55,611 bases of DNA from Deltaproteobacteria bacterium (GCA_012729055.1 JAAYDW010000008.1:1-55611), one strand, 5' to 3'; shown: positions 8,308-17,401, counted from the first letter of the stretch. The notes: a model not told the origin generated them from the sequence alone. Translations and numbers: made by a program.

Positions 8308-8523
8308 TCACTCTCTTATCAGGTTTGTGCCGCACTGCGGGCATTTGAGCTGCGTACAGGGCACGCCGCGTTCGTGCGGCTGGCTGTGTCCGCAGTTGGG
8401 GCAGCGGCAGGTTCCCGCCGCGCCGCCGGCCGTCGGGCCGCCCATGCGTCCCCGTCCGCCGCCTCCGCGTCCCTGGCCCATGCCCATTCTCTGATCTTTT
8501 CCTCCGCGATTGGCTGCATTCAT
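8308..8523 (-). CDS. Small zinc-ribbon protein with Gly/Arg/Met-rich linker
   Basis: 71 residues from the ATG at 8523, with AAGGAG 6 bases upstream. Residues 1-35 are low-complexity (GMGQGRGGGGRGRMGG). The C-terminal half is a four-cysteine treble-clef-like ribbon: CRCPNCGHSQPHERGVPC followed by KCPQCGTNLIRE. Similar short ribbons occur beside NifX-like genes in anaerobes and archaea. It may be a metal carrier or adaptor; function not established. It is 28 bases behind the arginine decarboxylase gene. Confidence 0.8.
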   Translation of the reverse strand: MNAANRGGKDQRMGMGQGRGGGGRGRMGGPTAGGAAGTCRCPNCGHSQPHERGVPCTQLKCPQCGTNLIRE

Positions 8524-8551
8524 GTTTGTCTCCTTATTTGTCAACCGTTTC

Positions 8552-9100
8552 CTAAAATACAAAAACCGCCGCCGCCAGAACCGTCGTGTAGTCGGCTGTC
8601 TTCAGCACGGCGGACTGGGTGGTGTTGCGGGTGCCGACGATTTTACCGCTGATTTTGAACAATTCTTTTTTTTCGTCCCAGCTTTCATCCACGTTGAAAT
8701 CGATGCCCAGTGTGGATGCCAGCATGGCCGCCGCCAGGTCCTCGGCATAATCGCCTGTCTGTTTTTCGGTAAAACCGAAGGCGTGATGCTCGCTGATGTA
8801 GCCGTACGTCTTCTTGTCCACCGGAATCGCGCAGCCGACGGACGCGGCAATCAGCCTTTTGGGCTCGTTCGAGCAGCAGCGGCTCATCACGCAAAACGTA
8901 ATTGCGCCGGGTCGAAGCCTCTTGAGGCCCTCCGCCCGCGAGATCACTTTGCAGCCCGGCGGCATAATACTGGAAACCTGCACCAGGTTGCATTTTTCGA
9001 TGCCCGCGTCGCGCAGCGCGAGCTCAAAGGAATGCAGCTGTTCTCGGTGCGACCCGACCCCTTTGGTAAAAAAAATTTCTTTCGGAATGGATGCGTTCAA
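8552..9100 (-). CDS. Pyruvoyl-dependent arginine decarboxylase proenzyme
   Basis: 182 residues from a TTG at 9100 with AGGAGG 8 bases upstream. The self-cleavage site is visible in NLVQVSSIMPPGCK (Ser43-Ser44): cleavage between the two serines would give a beta chain and an alpha chain with an N-terminal pyruvoyl group. The FGFTEKQTGDYAEDLAAAML segment holds the catalytic-type Glu. The family (PvlArgDC, archaeal Methanocaldococcus type) decarboxylates arginine to agmatine without PLP. Its place inside a sigma54-driven metallocluster operon is unusual; agmatine or proton consumption may serve a condition under which the operon is induced. Confidence 0.87.
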   Translation of the reverse strand: MNASIPKEIFFTKGVGSHREQLHSFELALRDAGIEKCNLVQVSSIMPPGCKVISRAEGLKRLRPGAITFCVMSRCCSNEPKRLIAASVGCAIPVDKKTYGYISEHHAFGFTEKQTGDYAEDLAAAMLASTLGIDFNVDESWDEKKELFKISGKIVGTRNTTQSAVLKTADYTTVLAAAVFVF

Positions 9101-9136
9101 TGATTATTCCTCCTTCGCCATCAAAAATGGGCGGCG

Positions 9137-9571
9137 TCAGTCCTGTTCTCCCGGTTGCGGCGGTCGCATGCGGCAGCCCATGGGGCGCCTCCGACGCCCG
9201 CTTTGTCTCGGGCAGGATGTTGCCTCCGAACCCCGGCCGCGGCAGCCGGGCAGAGAAAAGACCTCCAGACTCAGACGGTTGCCCAGGTAAGCGGCCAGAA
9301 CATCCTCCACGGGACCGCGGACAAACGAATGGACGATCACGCCCCGCGACGCGATGGATCGCTCCATGGGGCGGGAAATGGCGCCGCAAATCAGCACGTT
9401 GATGCCCCGGGCCGCGAGGTCGGAAATCCGGCTGGCCGGGTCCTTTCCGGAGAAACGAGCCGTGGAGCGCCGGGGGGCTTCTGTGTTGTCCATGTCCAGG
9501 ATCAGCAGTTGGTCCGCCGCGTCGAAAACGGTGGAGATGCATTCCTTGAATACGGACAGGGCGATTTTCAT
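9137..9571 (-). CDS. NifX/NifB-type family protein with basic C-terminal tail (third)
   Basis: 144 residues from the ATG at 9571 (AAGGAG upstream), the first gene behind the sigma54 promoter. The NifX-like half runs from MKIALSVFKECISTVFDAAD through VLICGAISRPMERSIASRG to about residue 110. The rest is a Cys/Arg/Pro-rich tail (GCRGRG, CPRQSGRRRRP, CRMRPPQPGEQD) not present in the other copies. The loop ISRPMER replaces GNMGQGA, so ligand binding may differ. Being promoter-proximal it may be the most abundant product of the operon. Confidence 0.78.
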   Translation of the reverse strand: MKIALSVFKECISTVFDAADQLLILDMDNTEAPRRSTARFSGKDPASRISDLAARGINVLICGAISRPMERSIASRGVIVHSFVRGPVEDVLAAYLGNRLSLEVFSLPGCRGRGSEATSCPRQSGRRRRPMGCRMRPPQPGEQD

Positions 9572-9633
9572 GTTCTTCTCCTTGCTGGTTTTCGTTTTCT
9601 TTAGTGAGGCCGCGGCCTTCAAATCAGGATAAA

Positions 9634-9650
9634 GCAAAAGCAATGCCAGG
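9634..9650 (-). promoter_or_regulatory. Sigma54 (-24/-12) promoter of the metallocluster operon
   Basis: Read on the minus strand the site is CTGGCATTGCTTTTGCTT. The GG (9647-9646) and GC (9635-9634) are separated by exactly ten bases, the required sigma54 spacing, and it agrees with the TGGCA and TTGCT halves of the consensus. It lies about 63 bases upstream of the NifX-like start at 9571 and just downstream of a gene for a sigma54 activator. Confidence 0.78.
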
Positions 9651-9734
9651 GATGAATGGGACGGCATTCCTGAAGCGTTACAGTAAGATGGAATAAGGAA
9701 ATCCGGCGGGCGGCCTGCGGCGCGGTTGCAGAGA

Positions 9735-9772
9735 TGCGACCTCTGTCGCGACTGAGTCGCAAAATCGCGACA
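9735..9772 (-). promoter_or_regulatory. Probable activator-binding array (GCGAC/GTCGC half-sites)
   Basis: Five half-sites alternate within 38 bases: GCGAC 9736, GTCGC 9745, GCGAC 9748, GTCGC 9756, GCGAC 9767. They make the palindrome GTCGCGAC (9745-9752) and the inverted repeats GCGAC-N4-GTCGC and GCGAC-TGA-GTCGC. The array is centred about 106 bases upstream of the -24 element, the usual distance for an enhancer of a sigma54 activator, whose gene ends 7 bases away. Confidence 0.65.
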
Positions 9773-9778
9773 AGCCTT

Positions 9779-11140
<1,362 letters not shown>

Positions 11141-11153
11141 GGATTGCTCCGAT

Positions 11154-11516
11154 TCAGTGCTCGTGACAGCCGTGTTCGTGCTGTGCGCAGGAAAGCCCGG
11201 AATCGGCAAGCCCGCCGGCCAGCCATTTTGACGCCACTTCCCGGACGTTTCCCGAACAGCCGCGCAGGACACGGATGCCGCTTTGGCCCAGGACGTTTAC
11301 GGCGCCCTGGCCCATGTTGCCGGCCAGCATGACCTCTACGCCCATTTCGGCAAGCACCTCAGCGATATTGGATTTGCAGCCGCAGCCGGGAGGCGGCGTG
11401 AGGATTTCTTCGGAAACGATTTTCCGGTCGTCGTCGATGGTGAATACGGTGAAGTATTCACAGTGGCCGAAATGTTCGTCAACGGTGTTTTGGTAGGATG
11501 GTAGAGCGATTTTCAT
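11154..11516 (-). CDS. NifX/ORP-like protein with His-rich C-terminus (fourth)
   Basis: 120 residues. It begins MKIALPSYQNTVDEHFGHCE with the HFGHC motif, has PPPGCGCKSN in the linker and MLAGNMGQGAVNVLGQSG as the glycine loop. The end, CAQHEHGCHEH, is rich in His and Cys and looks like a metal-binding tail. Of the four copies it is closest in layout to ORP-type proteins. It is 12 bases behind the DUF134 gene and 13 before the sigma54 activator, so it is transcribed from the 11901-11929 promoter and not from the sigma54 site. Confidence 0.86.
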   Translation of the reverse strand: MKIALPSYQNTVDEHFGHCEYFTVFTIDDDRKIVSEEILTPPPGCGCKSNIAEVLAEMGVEVMLAGNMGQGAVNVLGQSGIRVLRGCSGNVREVASKWLAGGLADSGLSCAQHEHGCHEH

Positions 11517-11528
11517 GATGTTCTCCTT

Positions 11529-11876
11529 TTACGATGGATGCTGTTTGGTGCGGCGGAGGTTTGCTCTGCCGCAAGGTTCGCGTTTTTCGGTCGCCGCTTC
11601 GCCTGATTCGATTTTCAGCGCTTTGCCGTGGATCAGCACATCGGCAATCTTGCGATGCGCCGACTCGAGAATCCGGCCGAAGGTCTGGCGGGAAATGTTC
11701 ATTTGCGCGGCTGCTTCTTCCTGATAGAGCCGCTCGTAATCCGCCAGGCGGACCGCCTCGAATTCGTCGAGCGCCAGGAGGACTTCGTCGAGGTCGAAGG
11801 CGGGAATGCCGCGTGGCTTGAAGTGGTTTTTGTCCGGCGTTCCGCAGATATGGCGCCGGCATTTGGGTCGGGGCAT
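11529..11876 (-). CDS. DUF134 (UPF0251) predicted DNA-binding protein
   Basis: 115 residues. The N-terminus MPRPKCRRHICGTPD and PAFDLDEVLLALDEFEAVRLAD, followed by the sigma-region-4-like helix-turn-helix EAAAQMNISRQTFGRILESA, define DUF134. Such proteins habitually accompany NifX-like genes and are thought to be local regulators. The palindrome at 11904-11919 in its own promoter suggests autoregulation. AGGAAAG precedes the ATG. Confidence 0.88.
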   Translation of the reverse strand: MPRPKCRRHICGTPDKNHFKPRGIPAFDLDEVLLALDEFEAVRLADYERLYQEEAAAQMNISRQTFGRILESAHRKIADVLIHGKALKIESGEAATEKREPCGRANLRRTKQHPS

Positions 11877-11900
11877 GATCGTTTCTTTCCTCCGAACCGA

Positions 11901-11929
11901 ATAATAAGCATATGCTCATAATATGTCAA
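11901..11929 (-). promoter_or_regulatory. Sigma70-type promoter of the DUF134-NifX-activator genes
   Basis: On the minus strand TTGACA (11929-11924), a 17-base spacer and TATTAT (11906-11901). This is a near-consensus promoter about 25 bases upstream of the DUF134 start. Confidence 0.75.
11904..11919. promoter_or_regulatory. Palindromic operator inside the DUF134 promoter spacer
   Basis: ATAAGCATATGCTCAT is a 16-base inverted repeat with a perfect AGCATATGCT core (11907-11916). It overlaps the -10 box and the spacer, where a bound protein would block RNA polymerase. DUF134 is the obvious candidate ligand, by position only. Confidence 0.55.
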
Positions 11930-11966
11930 GGCCGAAAACCAATTTGGCTGTAAACCAATTCTTTTG

Positions 11967-11995
11967 TGGACGCGATCCGGCAGGACGTTTATAAT
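11967..11995 (+). promoter_or_regulatory. Sigma70-type promoter of the DUF1847 gene
   Basis: TGGACG (11967-11972), 17 bases, TATAAT (11990-11995). The -10 is perfect and the -35 matches four of six. Transcription would begin near 12002, giving a leader of about 25 bases. It is divergent from the DUF134 promoter. Confidence 0.6.
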
Positions 11996-12027
11996 AATTG
12001 CCAATTTTTACCGAAGAGGACTCCCTT

Positions 12028-12768
12028 ATGAAATCCGAACAAAATGTGGCGCAGTGCGCCCGCTGTCCGTTGGCTCGCCGGGAGCGCATCTGTCTTAACC
12101 GGCGGGGGAAAGCCCCCGAATTTTGTCCCACCGCGCGCGGCAAAAAAATCACCGACCGGGCCCGCAGGGAATATGCCGAGCCGGCCGTCCGGGAATTTGC
12201 CAGGCTCTCGTCGGTTCAGGAAGGGGCTGGTTACGCCGGCCCCGACAGAAAACCGGGCGCTCTCCATCCGGTGAAAACGCGGATCGAGGAGATTATGGAA
12301 TTTGCGCGCCGGATGAACTACAGCCGTCTGGGTCTGGTCTTTTGTGTGGGTCTGGCCCGGGAAGCGGCGGCGGTCGAGCAGATTTTCGCAAGCCATGGAT
12401 TTGAGGTGGTTTCGGTGGTGTGCAAGGTCGGAGCCGTTCCCAAAGAGGAAATCGGCATTACCGATGCGGAAAAGATTTTTTCCGGCGAATTCGAATCCAT
12501 GTGCAATCCGATCGCCCAGGCCCTGTTTGTGAACGACGCCCGCGTCCACTTCAATGTGCTTTTGGGACTTTGCGTCGGCCATGATTCGCTTTTCTTCAAA
12601 TACGCACAGGCGCCGACAACCGTCCTGGCCGTTAAGGACCGTGTCACGGGCCACAATCCGCTGGCGGCCGTGTACGGCCGGGAGAGCTATTTTGCCAGGA
12701 TCAAGGGCGGAGCGCTTCCGAAAGCGCCGGCGCAAAAAGAAAGCAGACCAAAGCGGAAACCCCGTTAA
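12028..12768 (+). CDS. DUF1847 cysteine-rich metal-binding protein
   Basis: 246 residues from the ATG at 12028, which has GAGGA upstream; ten further codons to 11998 lie within the promoter region and are rejected. The N-terminus has CARCPLARRERICLNRRGK and EFCPT, a four-cysteine set; the core contains GLVFCVGLAREAAA, VVCKVGAVPKEE, MCNPIAQALFVN and NVLLGLCVGHD, the DUF1847 pattern. The family is predicted to bind metal. It is divergent from the metallocluster locus and shares its upstream region, which suggests linked control. Confidence 0.85.
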   Translation: MKSEQNVAQCARCPLARRERICLNRRGKAPEFCPTARGKKITDRARREYAEPAVREFARLSSVQEGAGYAGPDRKPGALHPVKTRIEEIMEFARRMNYSRLGLVFCVGLAREAAAVEQIFASHGFEVVSVVCKVGAVPKEEIGITDAEKIFSGEFESMCNPIAQALFVNDARVHFNVLLGLCVGHDSLFFKYAQAPTTVLAVKDRVTGHNPLAAVYGRESYFARIKGGALPKAPAQKESRPKRKPR

Positions 12769-12821
12769 TCGGGTCTTGGCTCTTGCCGCCTGCTTCTGTC
12801 CGGAAATAAAAAACAGGATTT

Positions 12822-13673
12822 CTATCGTTTTGCCGGCGGCTGAAGCGCGAGGGCTGCCGCTTCCGCGGCGCAGTTCCGGCGGGGTTTGAGTCCCCGGGCC
12901 CGGGCCGCGGCGATTTCGGCTTTGGCGGCTTTCATGTCGGAGACAAAACCGGGGCCGGCGTGCAGACGGCTGAAAACGGCCGAGCCGATAAACCGGCCTT
13001 CCAGAACGTCGCTTTGCCAATGGCAGTTGCAGATCACCCGGCTTTCTCCGAAAGCCCGTCCCCGGACAACGAGCGCGTCTCCGTGCGCCGGATCCAGTTC
13101 GCTCAGAATCAGAGCCCAGGTCCAGCCGATAGCGCTGTGGCCGGATGGATAAGATCCGTCTTTCGCAAGCTCCTTTTCCCAGTCGGGCGAGCAGGTCGTT
13201 GTCGCATGGGCGATGAAGGGGCGGATGCGCCGATAGCGATCCTTGGCTTTGAGTGTGGCGACGATGGCGTCGGTCATGGAACGGCGCAGAATCTGATAAA
13301 GATAAGGCGTTTCCCGTTCGGAAATCGGCAGCCCGAGCGCGCAGGAAAAGGTATCCGTGGCGGCGGGAAACGACAGATTCGCGTCATCGACCGCCAGCAA
13401 CCAGCGCGGTGTGTTGCGCAGGGCCTGGCGGGATTGGAAAACCTCTTCGTCGAGCGCGGCGGCGGCCGATCCGGCGGCAGGCGGCGGTCCTAAAAGAACC
13501 AGGCTGTCCGGCGCCTTGTCAAAGGCGATGTAGCCTTTCAGGTACCCCGGATGGACTTCCGGCACGGCGGGCGGCCTGCCCGGAAGTCCGAAACCCGCGC
13601 AGCCCCAGGCCAGCGCCGCCAGAAACAGGAAAGACAACAACCGTCCGTAGAAAAGAGTTCTCCGTTTTTTCAT
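12822..13673 (-). CDS. Class A acid phosphatase (PAP2 superfamily), exported lipoprotein-like
   Basis: 283 residues. A signal sequence with LFLAALAWGCAG makes a lipobox (Cys25). The PAP2 signature is complete: KAKDRYRRIRP, then GSYPSGHSAIGW, then SRVICNCHWQSDV, supplying the phosphate-binding Arg, the proton-donor His and the nucleophilic His. These enzymes release phosphate from many monoesters in the periplasm. It faces the DUF1847 gene end to end, and follows the SnoaL-like gene by 53 bases. Confidence 0.9.
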   Translation of the reverse strand: MKKRRTLFYGRLLSFLFLAALAWGCAGFGLPGRPPAVPEVHPGYLKGYIAFDKAPDSLVLLGPPPAAGSAAAALDEEVFQSRQALRNTPRWLLAVDDANLSFPAATDTFSCALGLPISERETPYLYQILRRSMTDAIVATLKAKDRYRRIRPFIAHATTTCSPDWEKELAKDGSYPSGHSAIGWTWALILSELDPAHGDALVVRGRAFGESRVICNCHWQSDVLEGRFIGSAVFSRLHAGPGFVSDMKAAKAEIAAARARGLKPRRNCAAEAAALALQPPAKR

Positions 13674-13726
13674 AAAAAATTATTTCTTCTCCTGAATGAT
13701 TTTTAAACGGCAACCGCGCCGTTTTT

Positions 13727-14146
13727 TTACGAAACGGCCCGCGCCTTTTGCCGGGCGATTTCGGCCAGCAGGTTCGAGCGGTCGAAATAAACTTCGTTGC
13801 GCCGGATTTTGCCTTCGGCGTCAAGCTGGACGAAACAGACGCCGATGATTTCCAGTGTGGCGCTTCCCACGGGAATCCGGGCCAGCCATTTGTTGAGAAA
13901 ACCGTCTTCGAGCGGAATGCCCTCGATCTGCGTCCAGACCCAGCCGGGATTGGCGGCCAGCAGCTTGCGGAAATAGGCCAGCAGATTTTGCTTTCCCCGG
14001 ACGCCGCCGGGCACGCCGGGATCGAGATAATAAGCGTCTTCGGCGTAAAAGGCCGCCAGCCGTTCGGGATCGTTGCCCGTCCAGGCCGGCAGCCATTTTT
14101 CCGCAAATTGCCTGGCTTCGGCGGCCGGAAGATATTTCATCGCCAT
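13727..14146 (-). CDS. SnoaL/NTF2-like small protein
   Basis: 139 residues with an NTF2-like cone fold pattern: WLPAWTGNDPERLAAFYAED, then VRGKQNLLAYF and a final strand pair ending GKIRRNEVYFDRS. Family members are hydrolases, isomerases or ligand-binding proteins; no catalytic set can be assigned. It starts at 14146 behind GGGAGAAGG, 11 bases after the FMN reductase stop, so the two are probably co-transcribed. Confidence 0.8.
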   Translation of the reverse strand: MAMKYLPAAEARQFAEKWLPAWTGNDPERLAAFYAEDAYYLDPGVPGGVRGKQNLLAYFRKLLAANPGWVWTQIEGIPLEDGFLNKWLARIPVGSATLEIIGVCFVQLDAEGKIRRNEVYFDRSNLLAEIARQKARAVS

Positions 14147-14157
14147 GCGCCTTCTCC

Positions 14158-14718
14158 CTACTTCGCGCCGGCCGCGTGTTTTCTCACCCAGGCGGCGTAT
14201 TTGTCCATCCAGTTCGCGAGAAACGCTTTGCTGTCCGGACCGATGTTGCCGTCGGCGTCGAACAGTCCTTCTTTGGCGTGAATGAACGCCTCGGGCTGAG
14301 CCAGCGTCGGCGCGTCCAGAAAGACGAGAACGTTGCGCAGATGCTGCTGCGCCATGGCCGTGCCGACGGCGCCGATCGACGCCCCCAGAATGCCGGCCGG
14401 TTTCCCCGCCCAGGCGTTTTGGCCGTAGGGGCGCGAAGCGTTGTCCAGGGCGTTCTTGAGGACGCCGGGAATGGAGCGGTTGTATTCCGGCGTGACAAAC
14501 AAAAGGCCGTCGGACGCCAGAATGTCGTTTTTCAGCCGGAGGACGGACGGGGCCTGGCGGGCGTCATCGTCCTGGTTGTAAAGCGGCAGGTCGCCGATGG
14601 CGAGCTTGCGAAACGAAAAATCGGGCGGCGCCAGTTGAATGACGGCGTCGGCGAGTTTTTGATTGAAAGACGCTTTGCGCAGGCTCCCGACAATGACGGC
14701 GATTTGATATGCGCTCAT
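14158..14718 (-). CDS. NADPH-dependent FMN reductase (ChrR/YieF-like)
   Basis: 186 residues from the ATG at 14718, preceded by AGGAGG. The flavodoxin-like phosphate-binding loop GSLRKASFNQKLA opens the protein; VTPEYNRSIPGVLKNALDNA and RPYGQNAWAGKPAGILGAS are the family signature around the flavin. Relatives reduce quinones, chromate or azo compounds with NAD(P)H. First gene of a three-gene minus-strand set. Confidence 0.9.
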   Translation of the reverse strand: MSAYQIAVIVGSLRKASFNQKLADAVIQLAPPDFSFRKLAIGDLPLYNQDDDARQAPSVLRLKNDILASDGLLFVTPEYNRSIPGVLKNALDNASRPYGQNAWAGKPAGILGASIGAVGTAMAQQHLRNVLVFLDAPTLAQPEAFIHAKEGLFDADGNIGPDSKAFLANWMDKYAAWVRKHAAGAK

Positions 14719-14812
14719 GGTATCCTCCTTTTTGACAAGGTGTAAAAAATTTTCTTGAGTCGTCATCCGTGCCTTTTTTCGTGCCTTTCCGTCAGGAACG
14801 CCGCATTTCCCG

Positions 14813-15064
14813 CTATTTTTTTCTCAAAACGCGAAAGAGAACCAGAATCAGGACCGCGCCAGCGATGGCCAGCAAAAAGCTGGCGAGATTAAAGCCCGTG
14901 ACGGATCCCAGTCCGAACAAGGTTCCGATAAATCCGCCCACGAAAGCGCCCGCGATTCCCAGGAGAATAGTTGTGATGATTCCTCCGGGGCCCGTGCCTG
15001 GCATGAGAAATTTCGCAAGCGCTCCGACGATCAAGCCCATGACGATCCAGGTTAAAATGCCCAT
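14813..15064 (-). CDS. GlsB/YeaQ/YmgE-family small membrane protein
   Basis: 83 residues with three hydrophobic helices and the glycine pattern GILTWIVMGLIVGALAKFLM, GGIITTILLGIAGAFVGGF. The family is stress-induced and once called transglycosylase-associated; function unknown. AGGAGG precedes the ATG. It has its own promoter-like sequence at 15202-15229. Confidence 0.88.
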   Translation of the reverse strand: MGILTWIVMGLIVGALAKFLMPGTGPGGIITTILLGIAGAFVGGFIGTLFGLGSVTGFNLASFLLAIAGAVLILVLFRVLRKK

Positions 15065-15201
15065 GAATGACCTCCTTTGGTTAAGGTTGTTTCAATCTTT
15101 CCTCCGGTTATCCTGCGGTTTGCGGGAAGACCCGAGGTCTCCGACATTTTTTCTGTCCGCGCCGGGTTGCATCTTCCGGAAAGAAGCGTTAACTAAAAAA
15201 C

Positions 15202-15229
15202 TCTATGCTGAAGCGCCGGGCGGTGTCAA
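15202..15229 (-). promoter_or_regulatory. Possible sigma70 promoter for the GlsB-like gene
   Basis: Minus strand TTGACA (15229-15224), 16 bases, CATAGA (15207-15202). The -35 is perfect and the -10 weak. It would give a leader of about 130 bases. Confidence 0.42.
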
Positions 15230-15273
15230 CACCGAATTCCGGATGCCCTTTCGGAAGAGCCGGCTCGGTTTGT

Positions 15274-15837
15274 TCATGTTGCCGTCGACAGGTAAAGATC
15301 GCGCAGGCGATGGAGCAGGGCATGATACTTTTCATGGACGCCTTCGCCCGTCTCCTCGCGTTCCACCCGGTCGAATCCGGCCATCAGTTCCTCCTGCGCG
15401 CCCGGCGAAAGGCGCTGGTCCGCCATGACGAAGAGGACGTGATCTTCCTTGTCGATGTGGTTCCCAAGCAGTTCAATGTATTTCCGGGCGTTTTCCGCAA
15501 AAGCCGCGGCGCCGCCCACATCTCCCTTTTTCATGGCCGCAAGCGCGTCGTCCATGCTCCGGACAAGGCTGCGCCCCAGCGCATGCTCCCTCAGCATGAC
15601 GGCGACGGGACCGTCGGTCGCCGGCAGGCCGACTTTTGCGAGCGCCGGAAAAAGCAGCTTTTCCTCCTTGGCGTGATGGCATTGGTCGGTGAAGGTGCGG
15701 ATGAAATCGATGATGGACGCCAGGTGTCCGGCATCCACCGCTTCGCCTTTGTCCAACTTCGCGCACACCGCGCCGATCACTTTCAGCATTTCCAGGACCA
15801 GCCGGTGTTCCTCTTTTAAAACGTCCGTCGGTTTCAT
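15274..15837 (-). CDS. Hemerythrin HHE-domain protein
   Basis: 187 residues from the ATG at 15837 (AGGAGG 8 bases before). Iron-binding residues are seen in EEHRLVLEMLKVIGA, DQCHHAKEEKLLFPAL, LREHALGRSLVRSMD and GNHIDKEDHVLFVMAD, the normal order of His and Glu ligands in a four-helix diiron bundle. Probably oxygen or NO binding, or iron-related stress protection, in an anaerobe. No partner gene is adjacent. Confidence 0.88.
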   Translation of the reverse strand: MKPTDVLKEEHRLVLEMLKVIGAVCAKLDKGEAVDAGHLASIIDFIRTFTDQCHHAKEEKLLFPALAKVGLPATDGPVAVMLREHALGRSLVRSMDDALAAMKKGDVGGAAAFAENARKYIELLGNHIDKEDHVLFVMADQRLSPGAQEELMAGFDRVEREETGEGVHEKYHALLHRLRDLYLSTAT

Positions 15838-15893
15838 GATCGTCCCCTCCTTTTTGTTTTCAACGTTCACCGGAACATCGCGTTAGGCCGCCG

Positions 15894-16997
15894 TTAAGAA
15901 ATACGGCGGTTCATCTGAAAAAGATGGCTGTCCCCCTCGTCCTGAAATTCCTGCCGGATACGGTCGAGCTCCTTTTCGGCGGCGAAAAACGCATCGACCA
16001 CGGCCGGGTCGAAGTGCCTGCCCCGGCCTTCCCGGAGAATTCCGTAGGATTTCTCGAGCGAAAAGGCTTCTTTGTAAGGCCTTTTCGACATGAGCGCGTC
16101 GAACACGTCGGCGATGGCCACGATGCGGCCCACGAGCGGAATTTTGGTTCCTTTCAGCCCCAGGGGATAACCGCTGCCGTCCCATTTTTCATGATGGGTG
16201 AGCGCAACGATTTCTCCCAGGCGGATATAACCGGCTTTCGATCCTTCCAGAATCCGTCCGCCGATGGTGGTGTGCTGTTTCATAATGATCCATTCTTCAT
16301 CGGTGAGTTTGCCGGGTTTGAGGAGAATCCGGTCGGGAATGCCGATCTTGCCTACGTCGTGCATCGGCGCGGCGTAAAGGATGAACTCCACCGTTTGATC
16401 GTTGAGGCCCATGGTTCTGGCGATGGCGGCCGCATAATGGCTCATGCGCTGAATATGGGCGCCCGTGTCCTCGTCCTTGTATTCCGCGGCGCGGGTCAGA
16501 CGGTAGAGGGCCTCAAGCGACACGGCTTTGATTTTTTCGAAGGCCAGGCGCAGGTCTCTGGTCCGCCTGGCCACTTCCGTTTCGAGCTCCTGTGAGTAGT
16601 TGCGCATATAGTCGTTATAGGCCTTGACTTTGACCAGAGAAGCCACCCGCGCGCGGATTTCCGTCTTATCGACCGGCTTGGTGAGAAAATCGTCGGCGCC
16701 CGCCTCCAGCGCCCTGATCCGGTCGTCCACTTCCTGCAGTGCCGTCACCATTACGACGGGAATGATCCTGGTTTGCTCGTCCGCTTTGAGGAGGCGCGCC
16801 ACCTCAAAGCCGTCGAGGCCGGGCATCATGATGTCCAGCAGGATGACGTCCACGGGCGTTTCGCGGACCTTGGCGAGCGCGTCCTCCCCGTTACGGGCAA
16901 ACGCCACCTCGTATCCCAGCGGCAGAAGCACCGCTTCCATCAGGCGCAGGTTGCGGTCTTCATCGTCCACAACCAGGATCTGCGGTTTTTTTCCCAT
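15894..16997 (-). CDS. Response regulator with HD-GYP c-di-GMP phosphodiesterase
   Basis: 367 residues; the ATG at 16997 shares a base with the TAA of the receiver gene (TAATG), and AAAGGA lies upstream. Receiver domain at 1-120 with phospho-Asp in VILLDIMMPGLDGFE and KPV. A coiled segment leads to the HD-GYP domain: MHDVGKIGIPDRIL and HHEKWDGSGYPLGL. Such proteins cleave c-di-GMP. As the last gene of an operon that also encodes a cyclase and kinase, it is the likely output that lowers c-di-GMP. Confidence 0.93.
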   Translation of the reverse strand: MGKKPQILVVDDEDRNLRLMEAVLLPLGYEVAFARNGEDALAKVRETPVDVILLDIMMPGLDGFEVARLLKADEQTRIIPVVMVTALQEVDDRIRALEAGADDFLTKPVDKTEIRARVASLVKVKAYNDYMRNYSQELETEVARRTRDLRLAFEKIKAVSLEALYRLTRAAEYKDEDTGAHIQRMSHYAAAIARTMGLNDQTVEFILYAAPMHDVGKIGIPDRILLKPGKLTDEEWIIMKQHTTIGGRILEGSKAGYIRLGEIVALTHHEKWDGSGYPLGLKGTKIPLVGRIVAIADVFDALMSKRPYKEAFSLEKSYGILREGRGRHFDPAVVDAFFAAEKELDRIRQEFQDEGDSHLFQMNRRIS

Positions 16998-17401
16998 TAC
17001 GGTTCCTTTCCCGTCGGGCCGGCTTCGGTGAAGTAGCCCGCAATTTTTTCGATGAATTCCGTGACGTGGATGGGTTTGGCGATGTAATCGTGGCACCCTG
17101 CTTTAAGCATCCTCTCTTCGTCACCGTCCATGGCGTTGGCCGTAAGAGCCACAATCCTGATATGTCGGGTGGCTTCGTCCTCCTTGATCCGCCGCGTGGC
17201 CTCGATGCCGTTCAGAACGGGCATCTGGATATCCATCAGGATGAGATCCGGGAGGCCCGCTTTTGCCATGTCCACCGCCTGTTGTCCGTCGGTCGCCTCC
17301 AGTGTGGCGTATCCTTTGTAATGAAGGATATCGCGGAACAGTTTCAGATTGTTGGGATCGTCCTCGACGATCAGGATGCGCATTTTTCCGGTATCGGTCA
17401 T
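16997..17401 (-). CDS. Single-domain CheY-like response regulator
   Basis: 134 residues: one receiver domain with acidic pair VEDD (12-15), phospho-acceptor Asp57 in LILMDIQMP, ALTANAM and IAKPI. It has no output domain, so it probably acts as a phosphorelay shuttle between the histidine kinase (17423-20674) and the HD-GYP regulator. AGGGAGG precedes the ATG. Confidence 0.92.
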   Translation of the reverse strand: MTDTGKMRILIVEDDPNNLKLFRDILHYKGYATLEATDGQQAVDMAKAGLPDLILMDIQMPVLNGIEATRRIKEDEATRHIRIVALTANAMDGDEERMLKAGCHDYIAKPIHVTEFIEKIAGYFTEAGPTGKEP

